This document shows positions 42,789 to 54,500 of a DNA stretch of 64,000 nt, one piece after another. Made by a program: the position numbers and the translations under genes. Position 1 is the first letter of the stretch; each line of letters begins with the position of its first letter. Location: positions 1,725,676 to 1,789,675 of the forward strand of contig NZ_KE386571.1 in assembly GCF_000427645.1 (NCBI RefSeq). Reading direction: 5' to 3'. The notes under the pieces are model-generated. The model made no database searches. It was not told the DNA's origin and was given only the letters and a program-made list of their open reading frames with translations. This DNA is from Sphingomonas phyllosphaerae FA2 (GTDB taxonomy: Bacteria; Pseudomonadota; Alphaproteobacteria; Sphingomonadales; Sphingomonadaceae).

Positions 42789-43493
42789 ATGGAGGACGCC
42801 GCCGTGCCGACATCGCCGCCAACCTTGGGCGCGCTCCTGAAGGGGCTTCGCGCGCGCGAGAGCTGGACGCTCAAGGAAATGAGCGCCAAGTCCGGAATCC
42901 CGGTCTCGACCCTATCCAAGATCGAGCACGACCGGCTGACGCTCACCTACGACAAGTTGCAGACGCTGGCGCGGCGGCTCGGAATGCGCATGACCGACCT
43001 GTTCGCCGAGGAGAGCGAAGAATCGACACAGCCGGTGACGGCACGGCGCAGTATTGGCGACGTGGCGCAATCGGTGCGGGTCGAAACTTCCAACTACGAT
43101 TATTATTATCTCTGCACCGAGCTGCGACGGAAGCGGATGATCCCGGTGATCACCAAGATTCGCGCGCGCTCGGCCGAACAGTTCGGCGAGCTGGTGCGCC
43201 ACTCGGGCGAGGAGTTCCTGTACGTGCTGAGCGGTCGGGTCGAGGTGCAGACCGAATTCTACGATCCGGTCACGCTGGAGCTCGGTCAGGCGATCTATAT
43301 CGATTCGAGCATGGGCCATGCCTATCTCGCCGCGACCGGCTGCGAGGAAGCCGAGGTGCTGGCGGTGATGTCGAGCGCCGAGGAAGAGTTGATGCAATCG
43401 CTGCTGATGCTGCACCATGGCCAGGGTGGCGTTGGCGCGGAAAACGAAAATGACCCACCCGCCACGTCGCGCCGCAGCGGGCGGGTGCGATGA
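42789..43493 (+). CDS. XRE-type regulator with C-terminal cupin domain
   Basis: A 234-residue regulator. The N-terminal helix-turn-helix is LGALLKGLRARESWTLKEMS, KSGIPVSTLSKIEHDR, with the usual LARRLGMRMTDLF end. The C-terminal cupin barrel contains RHSGEEFLYVLSGRVEVQT and LGQAIYIDSSMGHAYLA, a small-ligand pocket. XRE-cupin proteins typically repress amine or amino acid catabolic genes until ligand binds. It is divergent from the S12-dgcA-POT operon and co-translated with an M19 dipeptidase (ATGA overlap). It is the best candidate to bind the shared inverted repeat. GTG 42804 is a possible alternative start. Confidence 0.9.
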   Translation: MEDAAVPTSPPTLGALLKGLRARESWTLKEMSAKSGIPVSTLSKIEHDRLTLTYDKLQTLARRLGMRMTDLFAEESEESTQPVTARRSIGDVAQSVRVETSNYDYYYLCTELRRKRMIPVITKIRARSAEQFGELVRHSGEEFLYVLSGRVEVQTEFYDPVTLELGQAIYIDSSMGHAYLAATGCEEAEVLAVMSSAEEELMQSLLMLHHGQGGVGAENENDPPATSRRSGRVR

Positions 43494-44755
43494 AGGCGGT
43501 GATGCTCGCCATGGTCGCGCTGCTCGTGGCCACGCCGGCCGCGGCGCAGGATGTTAACGCGCGGGTGGCGCACGTGCTCAAGCTCACGCCGCTGATCGAC
43601 GGTCACAACGATTGGCCTGAAGCGTTGCGCGAGCGCGAGGGCGAGACGCGCTGGACGATAAACCTGCGCGATCTGGGCGCGCGCCGGCCGGCCTATAACA
43701 CCGATATAGCGCGGCTGCGGCGCGGCGGTGTCGGCGGGCAATTCTGGTCGGTATGGGTGTCCCCCGACCTGCCCGGCAAGGAGCAGGTGGAGCAGACGCT
43801 TGAGCAGATCGATCTGGTCCGCTCGCTGCCGGACCGGTACCCCGACACGTTCGCGCTTGCGCGCACCGCCGCCGACGTGCGTCGCGCGCATGCCGCCGGG
43901 CGGATCGCGTGCCTGATCGGGGTCGAAGGCGGCGGCCAGATCGACGGTAGCCTCTCGGTGCTGCGGGCCTATGCCGCATTAGGTGCAGGCTATCTCACCC
44001 TCACCCACTCGCGCACGATCGACTGGGCCGATTCCGCCACCGACGACCCGCGGTACGGCGGGCTCACCGCCTTCGGACGCACCGTGGTGCTCGAACTCAA
44101 CCGGCTCGGCATGCTCGTCGACCTGTCGCACGTCAGCGAGAAGGTGATGCGGGACGCGCTGGCGGTAACGCAGGCACCGGTGATCTTCTCGCACTCCGGC
44201 GCGCGCGCGCTCAATGACCACCCGCGCAACGTCTCGGACGACGTGCTGCGGCTGGTGGCGCGCAACGGCGGCGTGGTGATGGTGGACTATGCGCCCGGTT
44301 ATGTCTCCGACGCCTATCGTCGCTGGTCCGCCGACTCGCTGGCGGAGAAGGCGCGGCTCAACTCACCGCCGTACAACGGGCTGGATATCGGCCAGCCGGA
44401 CAAGGCGGCGGCGGATTACGCTGCCTGGCTCCGCGCCCATCCGGCCCCCAACGTGACGCTCGCCGAGGTGGCGGACCATATCGTCCATGTCGCCAAGGTT
44501 GCCGGTGTCGACCATGTCGGGATCGGCTCCGACTTCGACGGCGTCGGCGAGACGCTGCCCAGGGGGCTCGGAGACGTGTCGACCTATCCAGCGCTGCTGG
44601 CCGAGTTGATGCGCCGCGGCTGGTCCGATGCAGACGTCGCCAAGCTGGCCGGCGGCAACGTTCTGCGCGTGATGGAGGCAGCCGAGCGGGTCAAGGCGCG
44701 GCTTGCTGTCAAATCGACATCTGTGTCGAAGAGGCTTGTCCACGAACAAGATTGA
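43490..44755 (+). CDS. Membrane dipeptidase (M19, renal dipeptidase family), exported
   Basis: A 421-residue zinc dipeptidase. Signal peptide MKAVMLAMVALLVATPAAA. Zinc ligands are all visible: IDGHNDWP (HxD), GVEGGGQ (bridging Glu), DLSHVS and FSHSGARAL (two His), and GIGSDFDG (Asp). M19 enzymes cleave dipeptides and tolerate a D-residue at the C-terminal position, as with L-Xaa-D-Xaa. The ATG overlaps the stop of the XRE-cupin gene, tying the enzyme to its regulation. It fits a scheme in which peptides with D-Glu are broken down before or during uptake. Confidence 0.9.
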   Translation: MKAVMLAMVALLVATPAAAQDVNARVAHVLKLTPLIDGHNDWPEALREREGETRWTINLRDLGARRPAYNTDIARLRRGGVGGQFWSVWVSPDLPGKEQVEQTLEQIDLVRSLPDRYPDTFALARTAADVRRAHAAGRIACLIGVEGGGQIDGSLSVLRAYAALGAGYLTLTHSRTIDWADSATDDPRYGGLTAFGRTVVLELNRLGMLVDLSHVSEKVMRDALAVTQAPVIFSHSGARALNDHPRNVSDDVLRLVARNGGVVMVDYAPGYVSDAYRRWSADSLAEKARLNSPPYNGLDIGQPDKAAADYAAWLRAHPAPNVTLAEVADHIVHVAKVAGVDHVGIGSDFDGVGETLPRGLGDVSTYPALLAELMRRGWSDADVAKLAGGNVLRVMEAAERVKARLAVKSTSVSKRLVHEQD

Positions 44756-44950
44756 TGACCCAATTGCGGCCACTCGGCGCGGTTTAAAGGCTTTCCAAAA
44801 GCAGTCGTTCGTTCAGGCGAATAGCCCACCTCGTCGACCTAATTGTGCTAGCGCATGACAGGAAGCGATTTAGCCGGCCGTCGCTGTTCGTCGGCCGCCC
44901 GCAAACGATGGTGTTTCAGCACATTCGACGCCATCTCCCGCCATGGCATT
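44756..44950. other. Intergenic region with a dispersed motif copy
   Basis: No gene seen. AAGCAGTCGTTCGTTCA at 44799-44815 is a copy of the intergenic motif found near 4059 and 27731. Confidence 0.4.
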
Positions 44951-45325
44951 TCACCAATCCGCGCCAAGAGCCGGCAGTGTTTGCGCCAGGAAATCGATCC
45001 ACGCCCGCGTCTTGGCGGCGGGCCGCCTGGTCGGATGAGTGATGGCATAAGCCGCGCCCAGCGTCATGGGCGGCTCGTCGAGTTCAAGCTCGACAAGCTG
45101 ACCGGCTCGCAGCGCCTCCGTCGCAATGAAGCGTGGCCCATAGACCAGCCCCTGGCCCGCGATGGCGGCGCGAACCAGGGCCTCGCCCATTGTCGCAACA
45201 CATCGATCCCGAGATCGGCACCTTGATCGTTCCGTCTTTGCCGAACGCCCATGATGTCGTTCCTGCCAGCGACGCATTGGTGTGACCGAGACAATCGTGA
45301 TCGCCGAGATCGGCCAGGCGGGTGG
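44951..45325 (-). pseudogene. LysR-family regulator, C-terminal fragment
   Basis: About 125 residues of a LysR substrate-binding domain: LADLGDHDCLGHTN, SWAFGKDGTIKVPISG, then after a frameshift near 45188 GEALVRAAIAGQGLVYGPRF and GQLVELELDEPP to the usual end. The DNA-binding half is absent. At its 5' side it runs into the remnant of the third gene of the secretion locus, so a deletion joined the two. Confidence 0.7.
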
Positions 45326-45553
45326 CCGCGACGCCGCGGCAGGTGATCGACCAGGCGCGATCGAACACGTCGCCGACGCGCGCGTCGCGCCAGTTGAGCG
45401 CCGCCACGCACGGCTCGCCGGTCGCGTCGCGGCCCAGCACGAAGCGTCGGGCAAGGCGGCGCTCTCCTGGATCCGCACCGGCGCGGCCGCCATCGCGGCG
45501 GGGGCGGGCAGCAGCGCCGCGACCAGCATCAGCATTTCGATTGCGCGGCGCAT
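45326..45553 (-). pseudogene. N-terminal remnant of an exported protein (third gene of the TPS locus)
   Basis: Starts two bases after the giant exoprotein stop with a clear signal peptide (MRRAIEMLMLVAALLPAPAAMA) and reads PVRIQESAALPDA, then needs a one-base frameshift near 45444 to continue as FVLGRDATGEPCVAALNWRD and RAWSITCRG. It then joins a LysR fragment. In related sphingomonad two-partner loci the third gene often encodes a CHAT-domain protein that begins like this; that identification is from memory of the layout and is uncertain. The gene is dead as it stands. Confidence 0.6.
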
Positions 45554-45555
45554 CG

Positions 45556-48500
45556 TCACGGCCTCCCCGCCGGCGTACAGGCGGCGCGCTCGGTCCGGGA
45601 CACTTCCTCGGGACTGGTCAGCCCGCTGTTGGTGCAGACCGCGGTTTCGGCAATGTCGCTGAACAGCGCCTCGTTGCTGGTGCTGATGAGCGGATCGAAC
45701 GGCAGCGTCAGGTCGTCGCCGGCGCGGAACACGTCGATGCGGCTCGAATCGAAGATGTTGAGCACGGGTAGCGCCAGCGACGCGGACAGGCACCCGCCCC
45801 CCGCGGCACCGATCAGACAGCCGTTGGCGCGGCTGTCCGCGCGCGCCACGCCGTCGCCGACGACCAGCGTGTCAGTCCTCAGCAGCGAGGTCGCGGTACC
45901 GCCGATCCCGTCGATCGTGCCGAACAGCGCGACCGTATTGGCGGGCGCGGCGACATAAAGCTGCAACGCGCCCATCCCCGCCGACTGGCCCGGAGCCGTG
46001 CCGCCGATCACCACGCCATCGGTCGTGCCCGACAGGCCGGTATTCTGGAACAATGCGAACCCGCCGTAGCGGACGATCACCCGCCCGGCGCGCACCGTCG
46101 TGCGGTCGGCATAAATGCCCTGCGCCCCGAAGCGCGCCGCATTGTACAGCGCCGACGTCGACTGCGCGACATAGGTCGAGGCGGCGGTGCCCGGCGCGAT
46201 CGGAGCGCCGCCCGCGGTCAGCCCTAACTCGCGCAGGAACCCGTCGTCCAGCCCGACCCCGATCGCATCGGCGCGCAGATCAAGCGTCGCGTCGCCGACC
46301 AGCAATCGCCCGCCCGCGCCCGAGGTCGTCGCGACGCGCAGCTGCGTGGCGCGCGTCGCCGCGTCGCTGCCGCCGCCCAGTACGATCGTCCGCGTGGGGG
46401 GCGATCCGTCCGCCACGAAGCGCCCGAGCACGTCGATCCGCCCGCGCGTGCGGAGCGCGAAGGTGGTCGCGCCGGTCGCGGGCTTCAGCGCGAGCGCACC
46501 GAGCGTCACCGCGCCCTGCCCGGCGTCCACCACGACCCGCGCCGCATCGACCAAGGCGAATTCGGCGCCGCTCAGGTTTAGCCGCGCGGCGGCCGTGCCA
46601 TATTCGGTGGCATTGTCGCCGGGCGCGTCGCCCAGTCGCATGCCCCGGCTGGCGTCATAGCCGGTGATCGCCACCTCCCCGGCGACGACCGGTGCGGCCA
46701 GCGCGAGGTCGCCCGCGCGGATCGCCACGGTGCGCGTCGGGTTGGAGACGCTGCCGAGCCGCGCGACGCCGGTGGTGGTGATCGCGAGCGCGCCGCCGCT
46801 GGTCAGCGTGGTCGCGGGGGCCAAATCGACCGCGCCGCCGCTGCTCTCCGCCGCGATCGACAGCCCGCCGCTGCCCGCGGTCAGCGCCAGGGCGCCGCGC
46901 GACGCGACCGCGCCTTGCGTCGCGGTCAGCGCGATGCCGCCCGCGCCCTGCGCCACCGCACCGTCGCCGCCCAGCACGATCGCGCCAGCGCGCACGTCGT
47001 GCGTACCCGCGGCGGTCACCGCGCCGGTCAGCCGGGCAGTGCCGCTGGCGCGCAGCGTCGTCGCGGCGGCCCGCAGGGTGCCGAGCGACAGGTCGCCCGC
47101 GCTCGCCATCGCTGCCAGCGCGCCTTGCGTGCGCACCGTATCGACCGCGACGCCTTGCCCGTGCAGCTCGCTGTACCCCGTGGCATCCCAGGTGCGCGCC
47201 GACAGGGCCCCACCGGCAACGACGCGTGCCGCCCCGCGCGCGGCCAGCGTGCCGATCGTGGCCGCGCCGCCCGACTGGACGCCGATCGCCGCGGCGTCGA
47301 CCGTGTCGAGCGTCGCGCTCCCGCCCGTCTCGAGCGACAGCGCACCCGTCGCCGCGACCCGGCCCAGTGTGGCCGCGCGTCCGGCGGTCAGGGTCGCCGC
47401 CCCGCCGACCGTCGCATCGCTCACTCCCAGGTCGCCGCCCGCGCGCAGCGTCGCGTCGCCCGCCGTCGCCAGAGTCCCGATACCCAGCGTGTCGCCGGCC
47501 GCTACCGTCGCCTGTGCGCCCGACCCGCGGTCGAGCGTCGCGCCCCCGCCGGCCGTGATCGCCAGCGCCTCGGTCGCGGCGATTTGTCCGATCGTCGCCC
47601 CCTGCGCGGTGGACAGCTCAGCGGCCCCGCCGATCGTCGCATCCGCCACGCTCAGCGCGCCGCGCGCATCCAGTGTCGCGCTGCCGGTCGCGGTCAGGCT
47701 GGCGACGCGTTGCGCGCCTCTCGACCGCACGACCACATCGCGCGCTGATACCGTCCCCAGCGTGGCGTCGCTGCCGGCATTGACCACCAGCGTATTCCCG
47801 GCCGCGAACTGGCCCAGCGCCACCGTGCCGGCACCGTTGATCGTCGCCGCACTGCCCACCGTGCCGTCGCCGGCCCGCAGCGCATTGCCCGCACCAAGCG
47901 TCGGGTCGGCCACGACCTGCGCGGTCGCCCCATCGAGCCCACCGCCCGCCACGACCGAAAGGCCCCCCGCCGATACCGTCGCACCGCTGCCGGGGTCGAA
48001 CGCCGGCACGCGGGTCGCCGCTGCGCTGACCTGCAGCGCGCCGCCCGCATCGATCGCCAGTGCCCCATTGCTGCTTACCGCCTGCCGCACGTCGACCGCG
48101 TCCGTTGCGGTCAGCGCGGCGTCGCCCGCGACCAGCGCGTCGTCGACCGATAGCGCCCCCGCTCGCGCGGTCATCGTCAGCGCCGCGCTATGCAGCGTCG
48201 TCACCGCAATCCCGCGCCCCGCGATCGTCGTCGCACCCGCGCTCGTCGCGTTCGCCACCTGCACCGCACCGCCGCCATCCACCGCCAGCGTACTGCCGCT
48301 GTCGAGCAACCGCGCGGTCACGTCCGACGTGGCCGCCAGCGTCAGCGCACCCGCGGTCGCGGCATCGTTGACGCCGAGAGCACCCCCGCGCGCCGTCGCA
48401 TCGAGCGACCCGGCCCGCACCGTCCCGAGCGTCACGCCCGCGCCACCGATCGTCGCCACACCGGCCGTCACGATCGACTGGAGCGCCGCGGCGCCTCCCG

Positions 48501-51500
48501 CCTCCGCCACCAGCGCGCCGCCGCGGCTGACGATCGCTTCCGCGTTCAGGCCGCGCGTCGCCCGCAGCGTGACGTCGCGCGCCGCCGTCGCGGTGCCGAG
48601 CGTGATCGCGTCCGCATCCACCGCCAGCGTGTCGGTGGTCAGCGTGCCGAGCCCCGCCGCGCCACCCGCGGTCACGCGCACGGCGCCGCCCGCAACGGTC
48701 CCGGCGGTCGCGGCACCGCTGGCGTCGATCGCGACGTCGCCGCTGCCGCGCGCGACTCCCAGCGACAGAACGCCGCTCGTGCTCGTGAGGGTCAGCGCAG
48801 CGCCGGTCGTCGACCCCAGCGCCACGATCCCCCCGACCACCGCGACCGAGCCACTGGCCGACGCCTCGGTCACCGTCAGCGCACCATCGCTGTCGAGCGT
48901 TAGCGCGCCGCCCGCGATCGTCCGCGTCGCGTCCAGCGATCCGGCGACCGAACGCAGGTCGCGCCCGGCGGTGACCTCTCCGGCCTGGATCGCGCCCCGC
49001 ACCGTCAGCGAGAGGTCGCGCCCCGCCGTCAGTTTCGAAAGCACGCCCTCCCCGCGCGCGCCCAGGCCGGCCGCATCCACCACCGTCAGGTCGCGCGCGG
49101 CGCTCGCCGTATCCAGCGCCAGCGCGCCGCCGGCAGCCAGCGAGATATCGGTGCCCGCAGTCACTTGCCGCGCGGCCAGCGCCCCATCGCGCGCGATCAG
49201 CGTCATACCCGCGTCACGGCTCGCCGCGCTGTCGAGCCTGACGCTCGCCCCGCGCGCGACGCCCGCGCCGATCGCCGCCAGCCGCGTCAACGCCACGATG
49301 GCACCGGCGTCCAACGTCGCCACCCCGCCCACGCTGACGGACCCGCCGGTCAGGTCGCCGCTCGCCGCGGTCAGTGTCACGTCCGCCGCGCCGGTGAGGT
49401 CGCGCAACGCCAGCGCGCTGCCCGCCAGCGTCGCCGCGCCCGCCGCCCCCACATCGCCGCCATAGGATTGCCCCGCCGTGCTGCGCACCGCCAGCGTGCC
49501 GCGTGCGGTCAGGCCGCCGGTCAGCGTCACCGTCGTGGGCAGGACGCCGCCCGTGCCGATCGCGACATTCTGCGCCGCGACGCTGCCCAGCGTCAGTGTG
49601 CCGGCCTGCGCGACGGTCAGGTCACCCGCCGCGACGATCGCGCCCGTCACCTGCGCGCCGCCCGCCCCGGCCAGCGTCACCGCACCATTCCGCGCGGTCA
49701 ACGCCGCCGCCTGCGTCCCGCCCGCGCTACGCAGCGTGATAGTGGTCGCGGACGCCGCGCCGGTACCCACGCCCGCGCCGCTGTCGAGCAGCAAGGCGCC
49801 GCCGAGGTCGACCGCACCGACCGACACCGCCGCGTCGCGCACGATGCCGGTCGTCGGTGCGGCACTTGCCCCCACCGCGCCCAGCAGCTCGCCCGACACG
49901 ACATCGCCCAGCGTGACCGCGTTCCCCACGGTGCGCGAGCGTACCACCAAGGCGGAGCCCGCCGCGCGCGTCGCGCCGGCCTGCACCGCCCCACGCAGCG
50001 CGATCGCCCCCGCGCTGTTGCCGCTGGTCGCCAGCAGCAGTTGCTCGGCCCCGGTGCCGTCGGCGTTCGCGCGCAGCGTCGTGCCGAGGCCGCCGACGAT
50101 GTCGCCATCGGCCGCGCGGATCGCGACCGCGCCATCGGCACGCTGCACCACCAGCGCCGCGCCGTCGCCCAGCGTCACGCCGCGCCCGCTCACCTCATAG
50201 TCGCCGCCCGCCGTCACCGCGCCGCGCACCTGCGCCGCACCGCCGGCCTGCACCGTCACCGCGCCCGCCGCCTGCGCCCCACCCAGCGTCGTTGCACCGC
50301 TGGTGGTCAGCGTCGCCGCACCTCCGGTCGCGACCACCTGCGCCACGTCAAGCGTCGTCGCCTTCGCGTCGATCGTCGCGCCGGTAACCGTACCGATCGC
50401 GCCCCTCCCCAGCGCCAGCGCCACATCGCCGCCCGCGTTCAGGTCCGTGCGCCCGCCCATGCCCGATCCGGACAGCGGTCCGGACAGTGACCCCGCGCTG
50501 ATCGTGATATCCGCACCGGCACCGCCGTTGCCCAGCAGCACGTCCGCCGCATCCACCGTCAGAGCGGTCGCGGCCTGCAGCGATCCGGCGTTCAGCTGCC
50601 CCGTCGTCACCGACAAGCCGCTTACCGTCGCCGTTAGGAAATCGCTCACGTCCAGCGTCGTCGCGGTCGCATCGATCGTCGCGCCGCTCGCCGAGTCGAG
50701 GCGCCCCGTACCCAGCGCCAGCGTCAGCGCACCGTCCGCGAACAGGCTGGTCCGCCCGCCGATCCCGATGCCCGCCAGCGACCCTGCGCGGATCGTCATA
50801 GCCCCGGCGGCGATCCCGCGGCCCAGCGACACGCTCGCCGACTCCACCGTCAGCGCGCCCGCCGCCTCGAGATTTCCGGCGGTCAGCGTTTCCGTGATCC
50901 TGAGGGTCAGATCGCCACTCGTCGTCGTCGCGCTCGTCACGTCCAGCGTCGTCGCGGTCGCGTTGATCGCCGCGCCGCTCACCGTGCCGAGCGCTCCGGT
51001 CCCTCCCAGCGTCAGCGCCAGCACGCCACCGGCGCTAAGGTCGGTCCGCCCGTCGGCGCCGCGCCCCGCCAGCGAGCCCGCGTCGATCGTGACGTCCCCG
51101 ATGCCCCCGACGCCGCTGTCGAGCCGCACTGCCGCCGCATCCACCGTCAGCCCGTTCGCCGCGGTCAGCGACCCGGCGTCCAGCGTGCCCGTCGTCGTCA
51201 CCAACAACGCGCCGCCGGTCGTCGTCGCCGACGTCACGTCCAGCGTGCTTGCCGTCGCGGTCAGCGTGCCGGCCTGCAGCGCGCCCAGCAGGCCGTCGCC
51301 GAGCGTCAGCGTCGCCGCGCCCGCCGAGGTCAGCGCGGTGCGTGCGCCCGTGCCGCGCCCGGCCAGCGTCGCGGCGGTCACCGCCACGCTGCCGCCGCTG
51401 ATCGTGTCGACCGACGCCGCACCCGCGCCGGTCGCGATCGACAAGGCTGTTCCCGCCGAAACCGATCCGGCGTTCAGCGTGCCGGCGTTGGTCGTCACCG

Positions 51501-54500
51501 TCGTCGCCGCGTTGCGGCTGGTGATAGCGCCCAACACGATCGCGCCGTTGCTGGTCAAGCTGGTCGGCCCGTCCGCGCTGACCACCGCGTCCGCCCCAGC
51601 AATCGTGGTCGCGGCGTCCAGCGACAGCGGCGCGCCCGCGGTTACGATCTGTATGCCGCTCGTCGTCAGCCCGGCACCGGTGCTGCGCGCCGTTAGCCCG
51701 CGCGACAGCGACAAGGAGCCGAGCCCGATCGTGCCGCTGCGTGTGATCGTGTCTGCGAAGCCGCCGCCCGCACGGTCGCCCTGCAACGCCAGCGCTGTGA
51801 CGGTGCCCAGCCGCACCACCCCCCCGGCATCCGCCGACAGGATCCGCACGACGCTTTGTTGCGATGTCCCGCCCGCCAGCCTCGCCGCGACGGTGTCGAT
51901 CGTGCGCGCGCCTGCGCCCAGCGTCTGGATCGTCAGCGCATCGGTGCCGGTGCCCAGGTCGTTCGCGCGCAGCAGCACTCCGTCGCGCGCCAGCACATTA
52001 CCGGTGCGCGCGGTCACCGTCACCGCCCGTCGCGCGCGTTGCACCGCGCCGGTCACGCCGCCCAGGGTCACGCCCGCGCCGGTCACCGTATAATCGGCGC
52101 CTGCGGTGACCGCGCCGGTCACGCTGACCGCGGTCGGCCCGCTGACCACGACGGCGTCGTTCGAAGCGAGGGTGCCCAATGTCACGGCACCGGTACCACG
52201 CCCGGCGATCGTCAGCGCCGCTCCGGCCGTCTGCGTCACCGACGTTGCGCCGATGCCGTCGCCCCTCAACTGGACGCGCCCAGCGGCGTTCAACGTCGCC
52301 AGTTGCAGCGCCGCATTGGTGTCGAGCGTCGCCGCCCCTCCGGCGGTGATCGCACCGCCATAGCTTTGCGCACCGTTGCTCGAGATCGCAACCGCGCCAC
52401 CGGTGCCGGCACTCGTCGTGCCCGTCACGGTCAGCGCCGCGCCGCGCACGTTCTGCCCGATCGCGATGCCGCCGGTCCCCGACAGCGACGCGGCCCGCAG
52501 CGTTCCCGATCGATCGACCGTCAGGACGCCGCCCGCCGCGATCGCGCCCGCTACGCGCACATCGCCGGTGCCGGTGATCGACACCGCGCCGCTCGTTCCG
52601 GTCACGCTGGCCGCTACGATGTCGTCCGGGGCGCTCAGCGTCGCGCTGCTTGCCGACAAGGCGCCCGTGGTCAGGCCGCCGCCCGCGCTGTCGATCGTCA
52701 GCGCGCCCGTCGCGGTCACGTCGCCCAGCGTCACCGCGGTCGCCGTCGGGGCGGAGCTTATGTCGACCGCGCCTCCGCCCAGCAACGTCGCCCGGCCCAG
52801 CACGATTTCCCCGTCGTTGGGGGCGGTCGCGGTCGTCACCGTCAGGGGTTGCGCAACGACGGTCTGCAACGTCACCGCGGCGCTGCCGGTCGTGATCGTG
52901 CCCGCGTCGGCGGTAATGGTCACCGCACCGCCCTGCGATACCTGCGTCACCGCCGTCGCCCCGCCCAGCGTCACGTTGCGGCCGGTGACGGTATAAGTGT
53001 CCGCGGCATCGACGCTGGCCGCGACCGTCGCGTCGCCCGCAGCATCGATTGTCACCGCCCCCGCGCTCGTCGTCACCGCCCCCGCCCCCGCGCCGAGCGA
53101 CCGCGCGCCGATCGCGACGTTTCCGCCGGCCGAGGTCGACAGCGCCGCGGTGCCGCGCGTCGCCAGCGAGTCGATCGTCAGATTGCCGGCGACGTCGAAC
53201 GTCGCGGCGTCCAGCGTCGCCGAACCGATCGTCAGGTCGCCCAAAACGTTCAGCGTGGTGCCCTGCGCCACCGTGTGATTGGCGTCCGCCGCGGTGATGC
53301 CGAACGCCGCGACCTGACCCAGTGCGATCGACCCGGCGCTGCGCACCTGCACCGCATAGGACTCCGGTGCGGGCACACCGGTCGTCAGCCGCGCACTGCC
53401 CAGCGCGATGCTGGCGCCGTCCATGAAGATCCCGCGGCTGATCGCTGCATCATAGCCGAGCTCGGCGCGGTTCGACGTGAGCCGCAGGTCGCCCAGCCCG
53501 GTGATCGCGCCGGTCGCGGTCACGTCGATTTTGCCGAACACCTGCTGCGCCACCGTCGTGTTGGCGGTGCCCAGCGTCACGCTCGATCCGCGCGCGATAT
53601 AGTCGGCACCCTGCGACAGGACGGAGCCCGCGACGGTCACCGCGCCGCCCGCGATCGCGCGCACGGCGCGCGCGCCGCGTAGCGCCGCGGCGCTCGACAG
53701 CGCGGTGTTGCGCTGCACGTCGGTCGCGGTCGCGCCCGCGGCATAGGTCACGGCGGGATTGCTCGCCTCGCCCGACGGCGCACCGGCGCTCAGCACTATG
53801 CCGCGGTCGGTCGCGGTCGCGCCGGTCGCGGTCAAATCGCCCTTCACCGACAGCAACTGGTCGGTCAGCGCGCCTTGCGTGGCGAGCGCCAGCGTGACGT
53901 TGCGTCCCTCGATCGTGCCGTCGACGCTGAACGCCCCGGCCACGGTCGTGCCCTTGGCGATCGTGATCGACAACGGGCTGCCCAGGCTGGTGGCGACCGT
54001 CACGTCGTGCGACGCCACCAGCGCGACGTCGCCGCTTGCCTTCAGCGTCGCGGGCAGATCGCTACCCGTCGCGGTGGGCACCTGCACGCTGGCGCCGATC
54101 AGGACGAGGTTGCTGAGCGCCGTGCCCCCGACCACCTTGGTGCCGGTGGTGGTCAGCGTCGCGCGCGGCGACACGGTGATCCTGCCCGCGGTGCCGCCGG
54201 TTTCCAGGCGGAAGCGGTTGCTGGCGCCCGTCGCATCGAAGGCGGTGTCGGGCAGGTCGATCGCGCTGGCGATCAGCGCGCCGACATTGACCGCGCCTGT
54301 CGGGCCGAAGGTGATCCCCGACGGATTGACCAAATAGACCGCGATGTTCGCGTCGGATTTCAGCGCGCCGTTGATGACCGACGGATTGCCGACGTTGCCG
54401 GTCACGCGGTTGAGCACCGCCAGCGGCAGCGTGCCCGGCGTTGCCGTCGCGTCATTGAAGGCGATCGTATTGCCCAGCGGAATGTCGAAGCGGTTCCATT

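Noticed and set aside
24167..44755. A microcystin (mlr) gene cluster
   Set aside because: S12 hydrolases and a POT transporter recall MlrB and MlrD, but no CAAX-type MlrA and no M81 MlrC are present, so the name is not justified; kept only as a substrate idea.
46664..49465. 933-residue plus-strand open frame
   Set aside because: It is antisense to the giant TpsA gene; the low-complexity Pro/Ala/Ser product is the mirror of GC-rich repeat coding sequence, with no domain.
50340..51430. CRISPR-like periodic repeats
   Set aside because: The roughly 295-base period lies in frame within TpsA and encodes repeated protein segments; no short direct repeats with unique spacers were seen here or elsewhere.
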